Assembly: GCA_022792175.1 (NCBI GenBank)
Contig: JAAWAN010000013.1
Location: 1 to 64,000, forward strand
From: Provencibacterium sp.
Lineage (GTDB): Bacteria; Bacillota; Clostridia; Oscillospirales; Ruminococcaceae
Length of the DNA: 64,000 nucleotides
Direction of reading: 5' to 3'
In this document: positions 42,295 to 49,470 of the stretch, piece after piece
Layout of the letters: the number at the start of each line of letters is the position of its first letter
How positions within the stretch are numbered: the first letter of the stretch is position 1
The notes under the pieces: generated by a model
Seen by the model: the letters and a program-made list of their open reading frames with translations, nothing else
Told to the model about the DNA's origin: nothing
The model's database searches: none
Made by a program: the position numbers and the translations under genes

Positions 42295-44007
42295 ATGCAT
42301 GCCCTCATCATCGGCCTCAACGCCAAATATACCCATACCGCCCTCGCGGCGCGCTCGATCTCTGCCTATGCCTGCGGGCACGGCTGCCCGCTCCCTTTTG
42401 CGGAATACTGCATCAACCAGCCCTATGCCCGCATTCTGGAGGAGCTGGTGCGCCGGCAGGCGGATACCTTCCTCTTCTCCTGCTATCTCTGGAACTGGGA
42501 GCTTGTCCGGCGATTGGCAGGTGACTTAAAGGCGGTATTTCCCCAGGCGCGCATCTTCCTCGGCGGACCGCAGGTCTCTTTTTCTGCTGCGCGGATTCTC
42601 CGCGGGCTCCCGCAGGCGGACGGTATCCTCACCGGGGAGGGGGAGCATACCGTCCTTTTGCTGCTGCAGGCACTCGAGAGCGGCAGCGCGCTTTCTACTG
42701 TTCCCTCACTCACCTGGCGCCTGCCGGATGGGGAAATCCGGCAAAATCCTCTGGCAGAGCCGCTCAATATGGCGGGACTGCCCGGCTGCTATCCCGACCT
42801 CGGCGCACTTTCCGGGCGCACCCTCTACTATGAATCCAGCCGCGGCTGCCCCTTTTCCTGCAGCTACTGCCTGTCCGGCCTGGACCGCACCGTCCGCTTC
42901 AAGCCGCTGGGTCAGGTTTTTTCCGAGCTTTCTATTTTTCTGAAAGCAGGGGTGCGGCGGGTAAAGTTCTGCGACCGCACCTTCAACTGCCGCCCGGAGC
43001 ACTGCGAAAGCATCTGGCGCTTTCTCATCGAGCAGGATAACGGGGTCAGCTGCTTTCACTTTGAAATTACCGCTGAGCTGCTGACCGAGAAGCAGCTTCA
43101 GCTGCTCTCTAAAGCGCGCAAAGGGCTCTTTCAGTTTGAAATCGGCGTGCAGTCCACCCATCCGCCCACACTGGCCGCCATCCGGAGAAGAACGGACATG
43201 GAGCGGCTGCAGGCAGTCTGCCATGCGCTCCAAAAAATGGGCAACATCCACCTGCACCTTGACCTCATCGCCGGGCTGCCGCTCGAAAGCTTCTCCCGCT
43301 TCGCCTGCTCGTTCAACGAGGTCTATGCCCTGCGCCCCGACCAGCTGCAGCTCGGCTTTTTAAAGCTGCTGCCCGGCAGCGCGCTCGAGCGCGACGCAAA
43401 ATATTATGGCCTTGTCTGCTCCGCCCATCCGCCCTATGAGGTGCTGCGCACTGCCCTTTTAACGGCAGAGGAGCTGTTTGAGCTCAAAGCCGCTGAAGAG
43501 GCGCTCGAGCGTTTTCATAATTCCGGCGCCTTTTGTCGCTCGCTCCGCTATGCCCTCTCCTTTGCGGAGGATGCCTTTCACCTTTTCCAAGGGCTCGGCC
43601 GGTTCTGCCGGGAGCAGGAGAAGGAGGGACCCGCCTCCTTTCACGGGCTGTTCACCCTTTTCTACCGCTATGCCTGCGGCCTTCCCAGCCTTGACAAAGA
43701 GCTGCTGCGGGCGCTGCTGTGCTATGACCTCTGCCGGTATGGCAGGCCGAAAAAGCTGCCGGACTGCCTGCAGGCCGCCGAAAAGGAAAAAAGCGCCGCC
43801 TGCCGCCGGGCCTTCTACCGCAATCCCGGCCGGCTGGCCGCCGCCGGGCTTTCCGGCTTAAACGATGCCGCACTACGCCGGGACACCCATCTGGAATGCT
43901 TCTCTTATGACCTGCTCTCTCCCGGCTATGAAAAAAGGGCCACCGCTCTGCTCTTTCGCTATGACGGTGAAGTCCGCGTTCAGCGCGTTCTTTTAGAGGA
44001 AAGCTGA
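42295..44007 (+). CDS. B12-binding-domain radical SAM protein
   Basis: 570 residues. The N-terminal cobalamin-binding-like Rossmann domain (residues 1-140, with LIIGLNAKYTHTALAARSISAY and RIFLGGPQVSF) is followed by the radical SAM core. Its [4Fe-4S] motif is CPFSCSYC near residue 185, with FEIGVQSTHPPTLAAIRR and LHLDLIAGLPLE further on. The C-terminal region resembles DUF4080. Members of this group probably modify RNA, lipids or cofactors; the substrate is unknown. The first domain may not bind B12, as no DxHxxG motif is evident. GGGAGAA precedes the ATG. Transcribed alone behind an attenuator. Confidence 0.88.
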   Translation: MHALIIGLNAKYTHTALAARSISAYACGHGCPLPFAEYCINQPYARILEELVRRQADTFLFSCYLWNWELVRRLAGDLKAVFPQARIFLGGPQVSFSAARILRGLPQADGILTGEGEHTVLLLLQALESGSALSTVPSLTWRLPDGEIRQNPLAEPLNMAGLPGCYPDLGALSGRTLYYESSRGCPFSCSYCLSGLDRTVRFKPLGQVFSELSIFLKAGVRRVKFCDRTFNCRPEHCESIWRFLIEQDNGVSCFHFEITAELLTEKQLQLLSKARKGLFQFEIGVQSTHPPTLAAIRRRTDMERLQAVCHALQKMGNIHLHLDLIAGLPLESFSRFACSFNEVYALRPDQLQLGFLKLLPGSALERDAKYYGLVCSAHPPYEVLRTALLTAEELFELKAAEEALERFHNSGAFCRSLRYALSFAEDAFHLFQGLGRFCREQEKEGPASFHGLFTLFYRYACGLPSLDKELLRALLCYDLCRYGRPKKLPDCLQAAEKEKSAACRRAFYRNPGRLAAAGLSGLNDAALRRDTHLECFSYDLLSPGYEKRATALLFRYDGEVRVQRVLLEES

Positions 44008-44058
44008 AAGGATGTCCGCAAAATCAGAAAATACCGGCAGCACGCAAAGCCGCTCAAA

Positions 44059-44123
44059 AACAGGAGTGCCGCGAAAAGGAGGAAAAACCGGTGGTTTTTC
44101 CTCCTTTTCGCGGCACTCCTGTT
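44059..44123. repeat. 31-bp perfect inverted repeat
   Basis: Arms 44059-44089 and 44093-44123 are fully complementary with a GGT spacer. The arm begins AACAGGAGTGCCGCG and ends GGAAAAACC. Located between the converging radical SAM and Gfo/Idh genes. There is no T-run outside the stem, though T5 lies inside an arm. Confidence 0.97.
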
Positions 44124-44141
44124 ATTCTGAATACGATAGGC

Positions 44142-45167
44142 TTATTTTTCCACCTGCACCTCGGTGCCCACTGCCGCAGAGCGGTAGACCGCCTCGAGCA
44201 CCCGGGAGGAGACGATTCCCTCCTCCGGGCCGACCGCAAAGGGCCTGCCCTCTATAATCGAGCAGTAGAAATCGTCAATCAGCTTCTTGTGGCCGAGGCC
44301 CCAGTAGTTCTTCTCCCCTTCGGCATGCTCGTTCGGGTCAAAGACCTCATCCGGCTGGCCGGCGCGCTGGATGGTCAGCTTGTCATCGATGCGCACGCTG
44401 CCCTTCTCGCAGCAGATGGTGACTTCAATCGGCGCATTTCCGCAGTAGCAGTTGGTCGCATAGAAAACGCCGCGCGCGCCGCTTTCCATCTGCAGCAGAA
44501 TGTCCGCCGTATCCTCCACCTCAATGACTCCGCGCAGCCGCTTGCAGGAAACGCTCGCCGAGAGGGACAAAGGCTGGCCGCCCAGCAGCAGGGTCAGCAG
44601 ATCAAGCGTATGAATCGACTGGTTGATAAGAACGCCGCCGCCCTCGCGCTCAAAGCTGCCGCGCCATTCGCCCTCTGCCTGCTGGTAGTAGTCCGCGCCG
44701 CGGTCCCAGGTCACAATGCCGCGTCCGCCGAGTACGGCGCCCAGCTCGCCGCTCTCCAGCAGCTGCCTTGCGCGCACGCTGGTCGCATTGTAGCGGTTCT
44801 GAAAGCAGATGCCCAGCGTTTTCCCGGTCTCCTGCGCCGTCTTTTTCATCTCACGCGCATAAGAAAGGGATATCGCCATTGGCTTTTCGGTCAGCACATG
44901 CTTGCCCGCGCGCATCGCCTCAATCGCCATCGGGGCATGCAGGTCATGCGGGGTGCACAGATGGACTACCTCCACCTGCGGGTCATTGATTATCTCCTTA
45001 TAGTCATAAACTGCCTTGCAGCCATATTTTTTGGCAGCCGCATCCGCACGGGCGGGAACGCGGTCGCAGACCGCATAGAGCTCCGCATCCGCGCTGGCAG
45101 TTAAAACGCTGGCATGGTTATGATAGATGCAGCCGCATCCGATAATGGCGGCACGCATTTTTGGCAT
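44142..45167 (-). CDS. Gfo/Idh/MocA family oxidoreductase
   Basis: NAD(P)-dependent dehydrogenase of the glucose-fructose oxidoreductase/inositol dehydrogenase family. The nucleotide-binding motif is AAIIGCGCIYHNHAS at the N-terminus, followed by HLCTPHDLHAPMAIEAMRAGKHVLTEKPMAISL with the EKP catalytic lysine. The substrate-binding beta sheet has GGGVLINQSIHTLDLL. Start 45167 has AAAGGG 9 nt upstream; the earlier ATG overlaps that site. 341 residues. Last gene of the sugar-type cluster, about 190 bp after the second oxidoreductase. Confidence 0.9.
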   Translation of the reverse strand: MPKMRAAIIGCGCIYHNHASVLTASADAELYAVCDRVPARADAAAKKYGCKAVYDYKEIINDPQVEVVHLCTPHDLHAPMAIEAMRAGKHVLTEKPMAISLSYAREMKKTAQETGKTLGICFQNRYNATSVRARQLLESGELGAVLGGRGIVTWDRGADYYQQAEGEWRGSFEREGGGVLINQSIHTLDLLTLLLGGQPLSLSASVSCKRLRGVIEVEDTADILLQMESGARGVFYATNCYCGNAPIEVTICCEKGSVRIDDKLTIQRAGQPDEVFDPNEHAEGEKNYWGLGHKKLIDDFYCSIIEGRPFAVGPEEGIVSSRVLEAVYRSAAVGTEVQVEK

Positions 45168-45357
45168 CTTGAGCATCCCTTTCTGTTCAAAAACGGAGAA
45201 CCTGCCCTTTCGCTGTTCCCCGCTCCCGCCATCCGGCAGCAGCAGGGAAGGGCAGGACGTTTTCTGTTTTTCCGCTTCTCAAAAATCAGGCGCGCCGCAA
45301 AACGCTTGCGCGTCGCAGCGCGCCTGATGGGTTTCTTTAAACGGGCGGCTGAAAAAT

Positions 45358-46521
45358 TTAGAAGGTGCCGTTTACCGAGAGGGTCTTGCCGGAAGAGCTC
45401 TGCTTTTTGAAGGTGGAGTTCTTAATCCGCTCCTGCAGCAGGTTATAGAAGAGATCCTCATCCAGATTGGAAGGATCAACCCAGTTGTCAGTCCAGGCGG
45501 AAAGGTGCATCGCGTTCGAAATGGACAGGCCGCGGATGCCCTCCTCGCCGGGGGCCAGCAGCTTGGCGCCATGCAGAGCCGCATCGGTGAAATTATTGAG
45601 AATCCCCTTGTGCTGCGGATTCTCGCCCGGGGTGGGGATGACGCACTTCCAGCACTCGGGCTGGCCAAAGCCGCCGGTGTAGCTGGCGTTAAACTCCTTC
45701 TCCCCTACGCGGTTGCGCCAGAAGGTGACGATATCATCCTCAATGACCAGCTTGCCGCGATCGGCAGAAATCTCAAAGCGGTTGGTGCCGGGGGCCTCGT
45801 GGGTGGAGGTGACGAACAGGCCGGTGGCGCCGTTCGCATATTCCGCATAGGCGGTCACATCGTTTTCAACCTCGATATCGCGGTTGACGCCGTATTTCAC
45901 AAAGGCGCGGATTTTGGTCGGCATGCCGCACATCCACTGCCAGAGGTCGAGCTGGTGCGGGTCCTGGTTGAGCAGAACGCCGCCGCCCTCGCCTACCCAA
46001 GTGGCGCGCCAGTCGCTCGAGTTATAGTAGCTCTGCGAACGGTACCAGTTGGTGATAATCCAGACAACCCGCTTCAGGTCTCCCAGCTCGCCGCTGTCCA
46101 TCAGGTCCTTGACCTTTTTGTAAACGGGGTTGGTGCGCTGGTTAAACATCATGCCGAAAATCTTGTCGGTCTTTTTGGACTCGGCAATCATCTCGCGGAC
46201 CTGCTTGGTATAAACGCCGGCAGGCTTCTCGCAGAGCACATGCAGCCCGCGGTGGAAGCCCTCAATGCACAGCGAGGGATGCTCATAGTGCGGAACGGCA
46301 ACGAGTACCGCGTCAATCTTGGCGTTGGCGAAAAAGCTCTCATCCGAATCGAAGCGCTCAACGCGGTCGGAGAGATTCTTCTGTGCCCACTCGAGGCGAT
46401 CGGGCTTTACATCGCAGACGGCCGTCAGCGTGGCGTTGGTGATTTCACCGGCATCCAGGCGAAGCGCATGGGAGGAACCCATGTTGCCGATACCGATGAT
46501 GCCAAAACGAAGCTTATCCAT
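45358..46521 (-). CDS. Gfo/Idh/MocA family oxidoreductase
   Basis: Second dehydrogenase of the cluster, 387 residues. Rossmann motif FGIIGIGNMGSSHALRLD, EKP motif in HVLCEKPAGVYTKQ near residue 96, and the family histidine/aspartate region GGGVLLNQDPHQLDLWQW near residue 180. It differs clearly from the downstream paralogue in the C-terminal half (FWRNRVGEKEFNASYTGGFGQPECWK), suggesting a different substrate or step. Sits 75 bp downstream of the isomerase genes. Confidence 0.91.
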   Translation of the reverse strand: MDKLRFGIIGIGNMGSSHALRLDAGEITNATLTAVCDVKPDRLEWAQKNLSDRVERFDSDESFFANAKIDAVLVAVPHYEHPSLCIEGFHRGLHVLCEKPAGVYTKQVREMIAESKKTDKIFGMMFNQRTNPVYKKVKDLMDSGELGDLKRVVWIITNWYRSQSYYNSSDWRATWVGEGGGVLLNQDPHQLDLWQWMCGMPTKIRAFVKYGVNRDIEVENDVTAYAEYANGATGLFVTSTHEAPGTNRFEISADRGKLVIEDDIVTFWRNRVGEKEFNASYTGGFGQPECWKCVIPTPGENPQHKGILNNFTDAALHGAKLLAPGEEGIRGLSISNAMHLSAWTDNWVDPSNLDEDLFYNLLQERIKNSTFKKQSSSGKTLSVNGTF

Positions 46522-46596
46522 TTTGATTTACCTCCATACCGCGAAATGCGGTTAAATTTACTTTTCAGAAAATGCGCAGACGAAAGGGCCTTCCGG

Positions 46597-47454
46597 TCAG
46601 TTCAGCCCGGAAAGGATCTTCTGCAGCGCGCTGTGGGCGAGCTTGTAGCAGCGCGCGCCCTCCGACTGGGCAGCCATACTGCTGGTAGGCTCGCTTTCCA
46701 GCGCCTTGAAGCCGCTGAATTTTGCCAGATGCGGCTCGAGCGAGAGGAAGCCCTCAAATCCGGCGGCCTTCAGGGCCGCAATCAGGCTGGGAACATTGCC
46801 GTCTCCCTCTCCGGCGGGAACGACATGCCCGTCCGCGAAGCAGGCATCCTTGATATGTACATATTCCACATAGTCCTTGAGCAGCTCATATCCCTCGGGA
46901 TAGGGCTTGGCGCCGCACTGGATGAAGTTGGCGGGGTCAAAGGTGGCGCGCACCATCGGGTTATCGAGCGTTTTGAGAAGGTCAAGGCAGCGCTCGGGAA
47001 TATCGCCGTAAATCTCCTTTTCGTTCTCATGCAGCAGGGTGATGCCGCGGCCCTTCGCCGCCTCAATGAAGCCGTTCCAGCGGGTGAACACCTCATCGCG
47101 CCATTTGGCCGGGTCCTCCCCCTTCGGGATGAAAAAGCTGAACATGCGGATATATTTCGTCTGCATGATTTCGGCGATATCCAGTACATGGCGGAATTTT
47201 TCCAGATGAGGGGTAAAATCATCGGTAATCTGAATTTTGCCGATCGGCGAGCCGACGGCGGAGAGCTTCTTGCCGCGCGCATCCAGCCTCGCCTTGATGG
47301 CGCGGGCCTCGTCGAGCGTGCAGTCGCAGAGGCTTTTCCCGTCAACGCCGCGCATCTCGATATAAGAGATGCCCAGCTCATCGAGGGTTTCCAGCTGTTT
47401 GTCCAGCATCGGGTCGATTTCGTCGGCAAAGCCGCTGATGATGAATTTGGCCAT
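46597..47454 (-). CDS. Sugar phosphate isomerase/epimerase (TIM barrel)
   Basis: Xylose-isomerase-like TIM barrel, 285 residues. Begins KFIISGFADEIDPMLDKQLE. Metal-site segments: LLHENEKEIYGD near residue 150, ATFDPANFIQCG near residue 180, VEYVHIKDACF and LSLEPHLAKFSG. These positions match the Glu-Asp-His-Glu set of D-tagatose epimerase-like proteins. Lies 24 bp after the next isomerase gene, so the pair is coupled. Substrate unknown. Confidence 0.88.
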   Translation of the reverse strand: MAKFIISGFADEIDPMLDKQLETLDELGISYIEMRGVDGKSLCDCTLDEARAIKARLDARGKKLSAVGSPIGKIQITDDFTPHLEKFRHVLDIAEIMQTKYIRMFSFFIPKGEDPAKWRDEVFTRWNGFIEAAKGRGITLLHENEKEIYGDIPERCLDLLKTLDNPMVRATFDPANFIQCGAKPYPEGYELLKDYVEYVHIKDACFADGHVVPAGEGDGNVPSLIAALKAAGFEGFLSLEPHLAKFSGFKALESEPTSSMAAQSEGARCYKLAHSALQKILSGLN

Positions 47455-47478
47455 CGGTCATTCCTCCAGTTTTATTTT

Positions 47479-48264
47479 TTAGTGGTTGGCCGCAATTTCC
47501 TTGAGGTTTTTAAAACTGACCGCGAGGCAGTCAAACGGGTCGCGCGGGCAGACATCCTCTTCGATAACGATATATTTTACGCCGCTCTCCTCGCAGGCGC
47601 GAAATGCTTCATGCAGGTCAAGGTTCCCCTCGCCGACCTCAGCAAAAACAGGGTTGCGCTCGCCGGGGGCGATGGCAAAATCCTTAAAGTGGCAGACCTT
47701 CATGCGCCCCTTGAGCTTGCGGATATAAGCCGCCGGACTGACGCCGCCCATCTGCAGCCAGAAGGTATCAATAATAAAGCCAAACTTCTCCGGGTCGGTA
47801 TCCTCAAGCATGCGATCCATCACCGTTTTACCCTCCAGCTTCTGGAACTCAAAGTTGTGGTTGTGGTAGGCGAAGTGCAGGCCCGCATCGCGGATTTTTC
47901 CGCCGATTTCATCGACAGCTTTCAGAAAAGCGCGGTAGCCCTCCATCGTCACGCCGCCCTCGCGAAACTGCCCCGGCATCGCCCCGAGGCCGATGGTGTC
48001 GCAGCCGATAAGCTTGTGCTCGGCAATAACCGCATCAAGGTCGCCGGTCAGCCGGTCATAGGGGGTGTGGGTCACGCAGACATCCAGCCCGAGCTCATGA
48101 ATGAGGCCGGCCAGGCGCTGCGGCTCAATCGGACCGAAAGCGGAAATCTGGATGACATCAAACCCCAGCGATTTAATCTTCCGCAGAGACTTCTCGATGT
48201 CCTCCGGCGTTTTGGTAAATTCGCGGATGGTATAGAGCTGTGCGCCGAGTTTTATGTTGGACAT
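47479..48264 (-). CDS. Sugar phosphate isomerase/epimerase (TIM barrel)
   Basis: Another xylose-isomerase-like protein, 261 residues, and first gene of the cluster. Starts SNIKLGAQLYTIREFTKTPED, followed by VCVTHTPYDRL and FAYHNHNFEF (histidine of the metal site) near residue 135. FIIDTFWLQMGGVSP, MKVCHFKDFAIAPG and IVIEEDVCPRDPFD complete the set. Such proteins act with Gfo/Idh dehydrogenases in inositol and keto-sugar routes. GGAGATAAG precedes the ATG; regulation is probably by the divergent AraC protein. Confidence 0.88.
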   Translation of the reverse strand: MSNIKLGAQLYTIREFTKTPEDIEKSLRKIKSLGFDVIQISAFGPIEPQRLAGLIHELGLDVCVTHTPYDRLTGDLDAVIAEHKLIGCDTIGLGAMPGQFREGGVTMEGYRAFLKAVDEIGGKIRDAGLHFAYHNHNFEFQKLEGKTVMDRMLEDTDPEKFGFIIDTFWLQMGGVSPAAYIRKLKGRMKVCHFKDFAIAPGERNPVFAEVGEGNLDLHEAFRACEESGVKYIVIEEDVCPRDPFDCLAVSFKNLKEIAANH

Positions 48265-48332
48265 TGGACCTTATCTCCTTTTTCCCATAGAAAGGGACTA
48301 TAATTTAGCTTCATTATATGATATAATTATCC

Positions 48333-48364
48333 CAATATCCTTGCATATTTTCAGAGGAATATTG
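48333..48364. promoter_or_regulatory. Candidate AraC operator
   Basis: Inverted repeat CAATATCC (48333-48340) and GGAATATTG (48356-48364) with 15 bp between, in the 132-bp gap between the AraC gene and the isomerase/oxidoreductase cluster. AT-rich -10-like sequences lie beside it. Confidence 0.5.
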
Positions 48365-48396
48365 CAAAAATTCACTTTATGGAGGACAACACCGCC

Positions 48397-49299
48397 ATGC
48401 TTGGAATTTCTCAGAGCGTGCAGCTGATTTCCTGCGAGAAAAAGCAGAGTCAGAGCCTGCCGGACCTTGGGTTTCACCTGCACAACCGCTATGAAATCTA
48501 CCTCTACCTCTCCGGCGGCGCGCACTACTTCGTCGAGCAGAAGAAATATGTGCTCGAGCGCGGCGACATGCTGATTTTCAACAGCCGGGAGATTCATAAG
48601 CCCACCTTCCCCTCGCCTGCAGGCATCTATGAGCGGTATGTTGTGCACTTCGATCCTGCCGTTGCCGCTCCCTATTCTACCCCTGGCTTCAGCCTTATCG
48701 GCTGCTTTGAAAACCGGACGCGCGGGGAAAAGAACCTGCTGCGCCTGGGGCAGAAGGAGCTCTCCCGCTTTCTCGCCCTTTTTGACGGAATGATTTCCCT
48801 GCGCGATGAGGCTGCGCCCGGCTGGGAAATTCTCTTTCTCTCCCGCTTTCTTGAGCTTCTGGTGCAGATAGGCACCGCCTATGGCACGCATAGCCCCTCC
48901 CAGCAGGAGGCGGGCTATGCGCTCGAGCCGCCGCTCTCCGAGGTAGTCGCCTACATCAATGCCCACCTGCAGGAGGATTTGCGGCTGGAGGTGCTCGAAA
49001 AGCGCTTTTTCATCAATAAAAACTACCTCTGCAAGCTCTTTCGCCAGCAGACGGGCAACACCATCCACAGCTATATTCAGCACAAAAGGCTGGTGCGCTC
49101 GCAGGAGCTGCTGCTCGAGGGCTGCAGCGTAACCGAGGCCTGCCACCTAGCGGGCTTTAACGATTACTCCAACTTTATCCGGCTGTTTAAGCGGATGACC
49201 GGCCAGTCCCCAACGCGCTTTCGCGGAGGGGCCGTCTATGAGGCGCAGCCCACGCAGGAGCAGCAGGCCAGCAGCCTGCCGGATTTTTATGAATGCTAA
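48397..49299 (+). CDS. AraC family transcriptional regulator
   Basis: 300 residues. The N-terminal cupin sensor domain (HLHNRYEIYLYLSGGAHYFVEQ, LERGDMLIFNSREIHKP) is joined to the C-terminal two helix-turn-helix domain: LRLEVLEKRFFINKNYLCKL and EACHLAGFNDYSNFIRLFKR with the family ending GQSPTRFR. Start ATG 48397, 9 nt after GGAGGA; the in-frame ATG at 48379 overlaps that site. Divergent from the isomerase/oxidoreductase cluster, which it probably activates in response to a sugar-like ligand. Confidence 0.92.
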   Translation: MLGISQSVQLISCEKKQSQSLPDLGFHLHNRYEIYLYLSGGAHYFVEQKKYVLERGDMLIFNSREIHKPTFPSPAGIYERYVVHFDPAVAAPYSTPGFSLIGCFENRTRGEKNLLRLGQKELSRFLALFDGMISLRDEAAPGWEILFLSRFLELLVQIGTAYGTHSPSQQEAGYALEPPLSEVVAYINAHLQEDLRLEVLEKRFFINKNYLCKLFRQQTGNTIHSYIQHKRLVRSQELLLEGCSVTEACHLAGFNDYSNFIRLFKRMTGQSPTRFRGGAVYEAQPTQEQQASSLPDFYEC

Positions 49300-49300
49300 G

Positions 49301-49425
49301 GAAGGGGCTGTTGCAAAATGCGAGCATTTTGCAACAGCCCCTTCTGAAAAACGACTTTTGACTCCACCGGAGTCAAATTTCGCCCGCATATCGCGGACGA
49401 AACCGCCCTTTTTCTGATTTTGGGC
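49301..49425 (+). repeat. Three-hairpin 3'-UTR element, copy A
   Basis: Begins 2 bp after the AraC stop codon. Hairpin 1 has perfect 21-nt arms (49301-49321, 49324-49344; GAAGGGGCTGTTGCAAAATG) with a tight loop. Hairpin 2 is TTTGACTCC/GGAGTCAAA (49357-49377). Hairpin 3 is TTTCGCCCGC/GCGGACGAAA (49378-49402). The tail is CCGCCCTTTTTCTGATTTTG. The first hairpin can serve as a terminator; the rest is not needed for that. Confidence 0.88.
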
Positions 49426-49470
49426 AAACCGGAAGCTCTTTGTTACAGAGCCTGCGCGCCCTTTCTTCGC

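Noticed and set aside
45505..48303. A 932-codon open frame on the forward strand
   Set aside because: It runs antisense to an oxidoreductase and two isomerase genes with clear family motifs; long antisense frames are common in this GC-rich codon usage, and the translation shows no family features.
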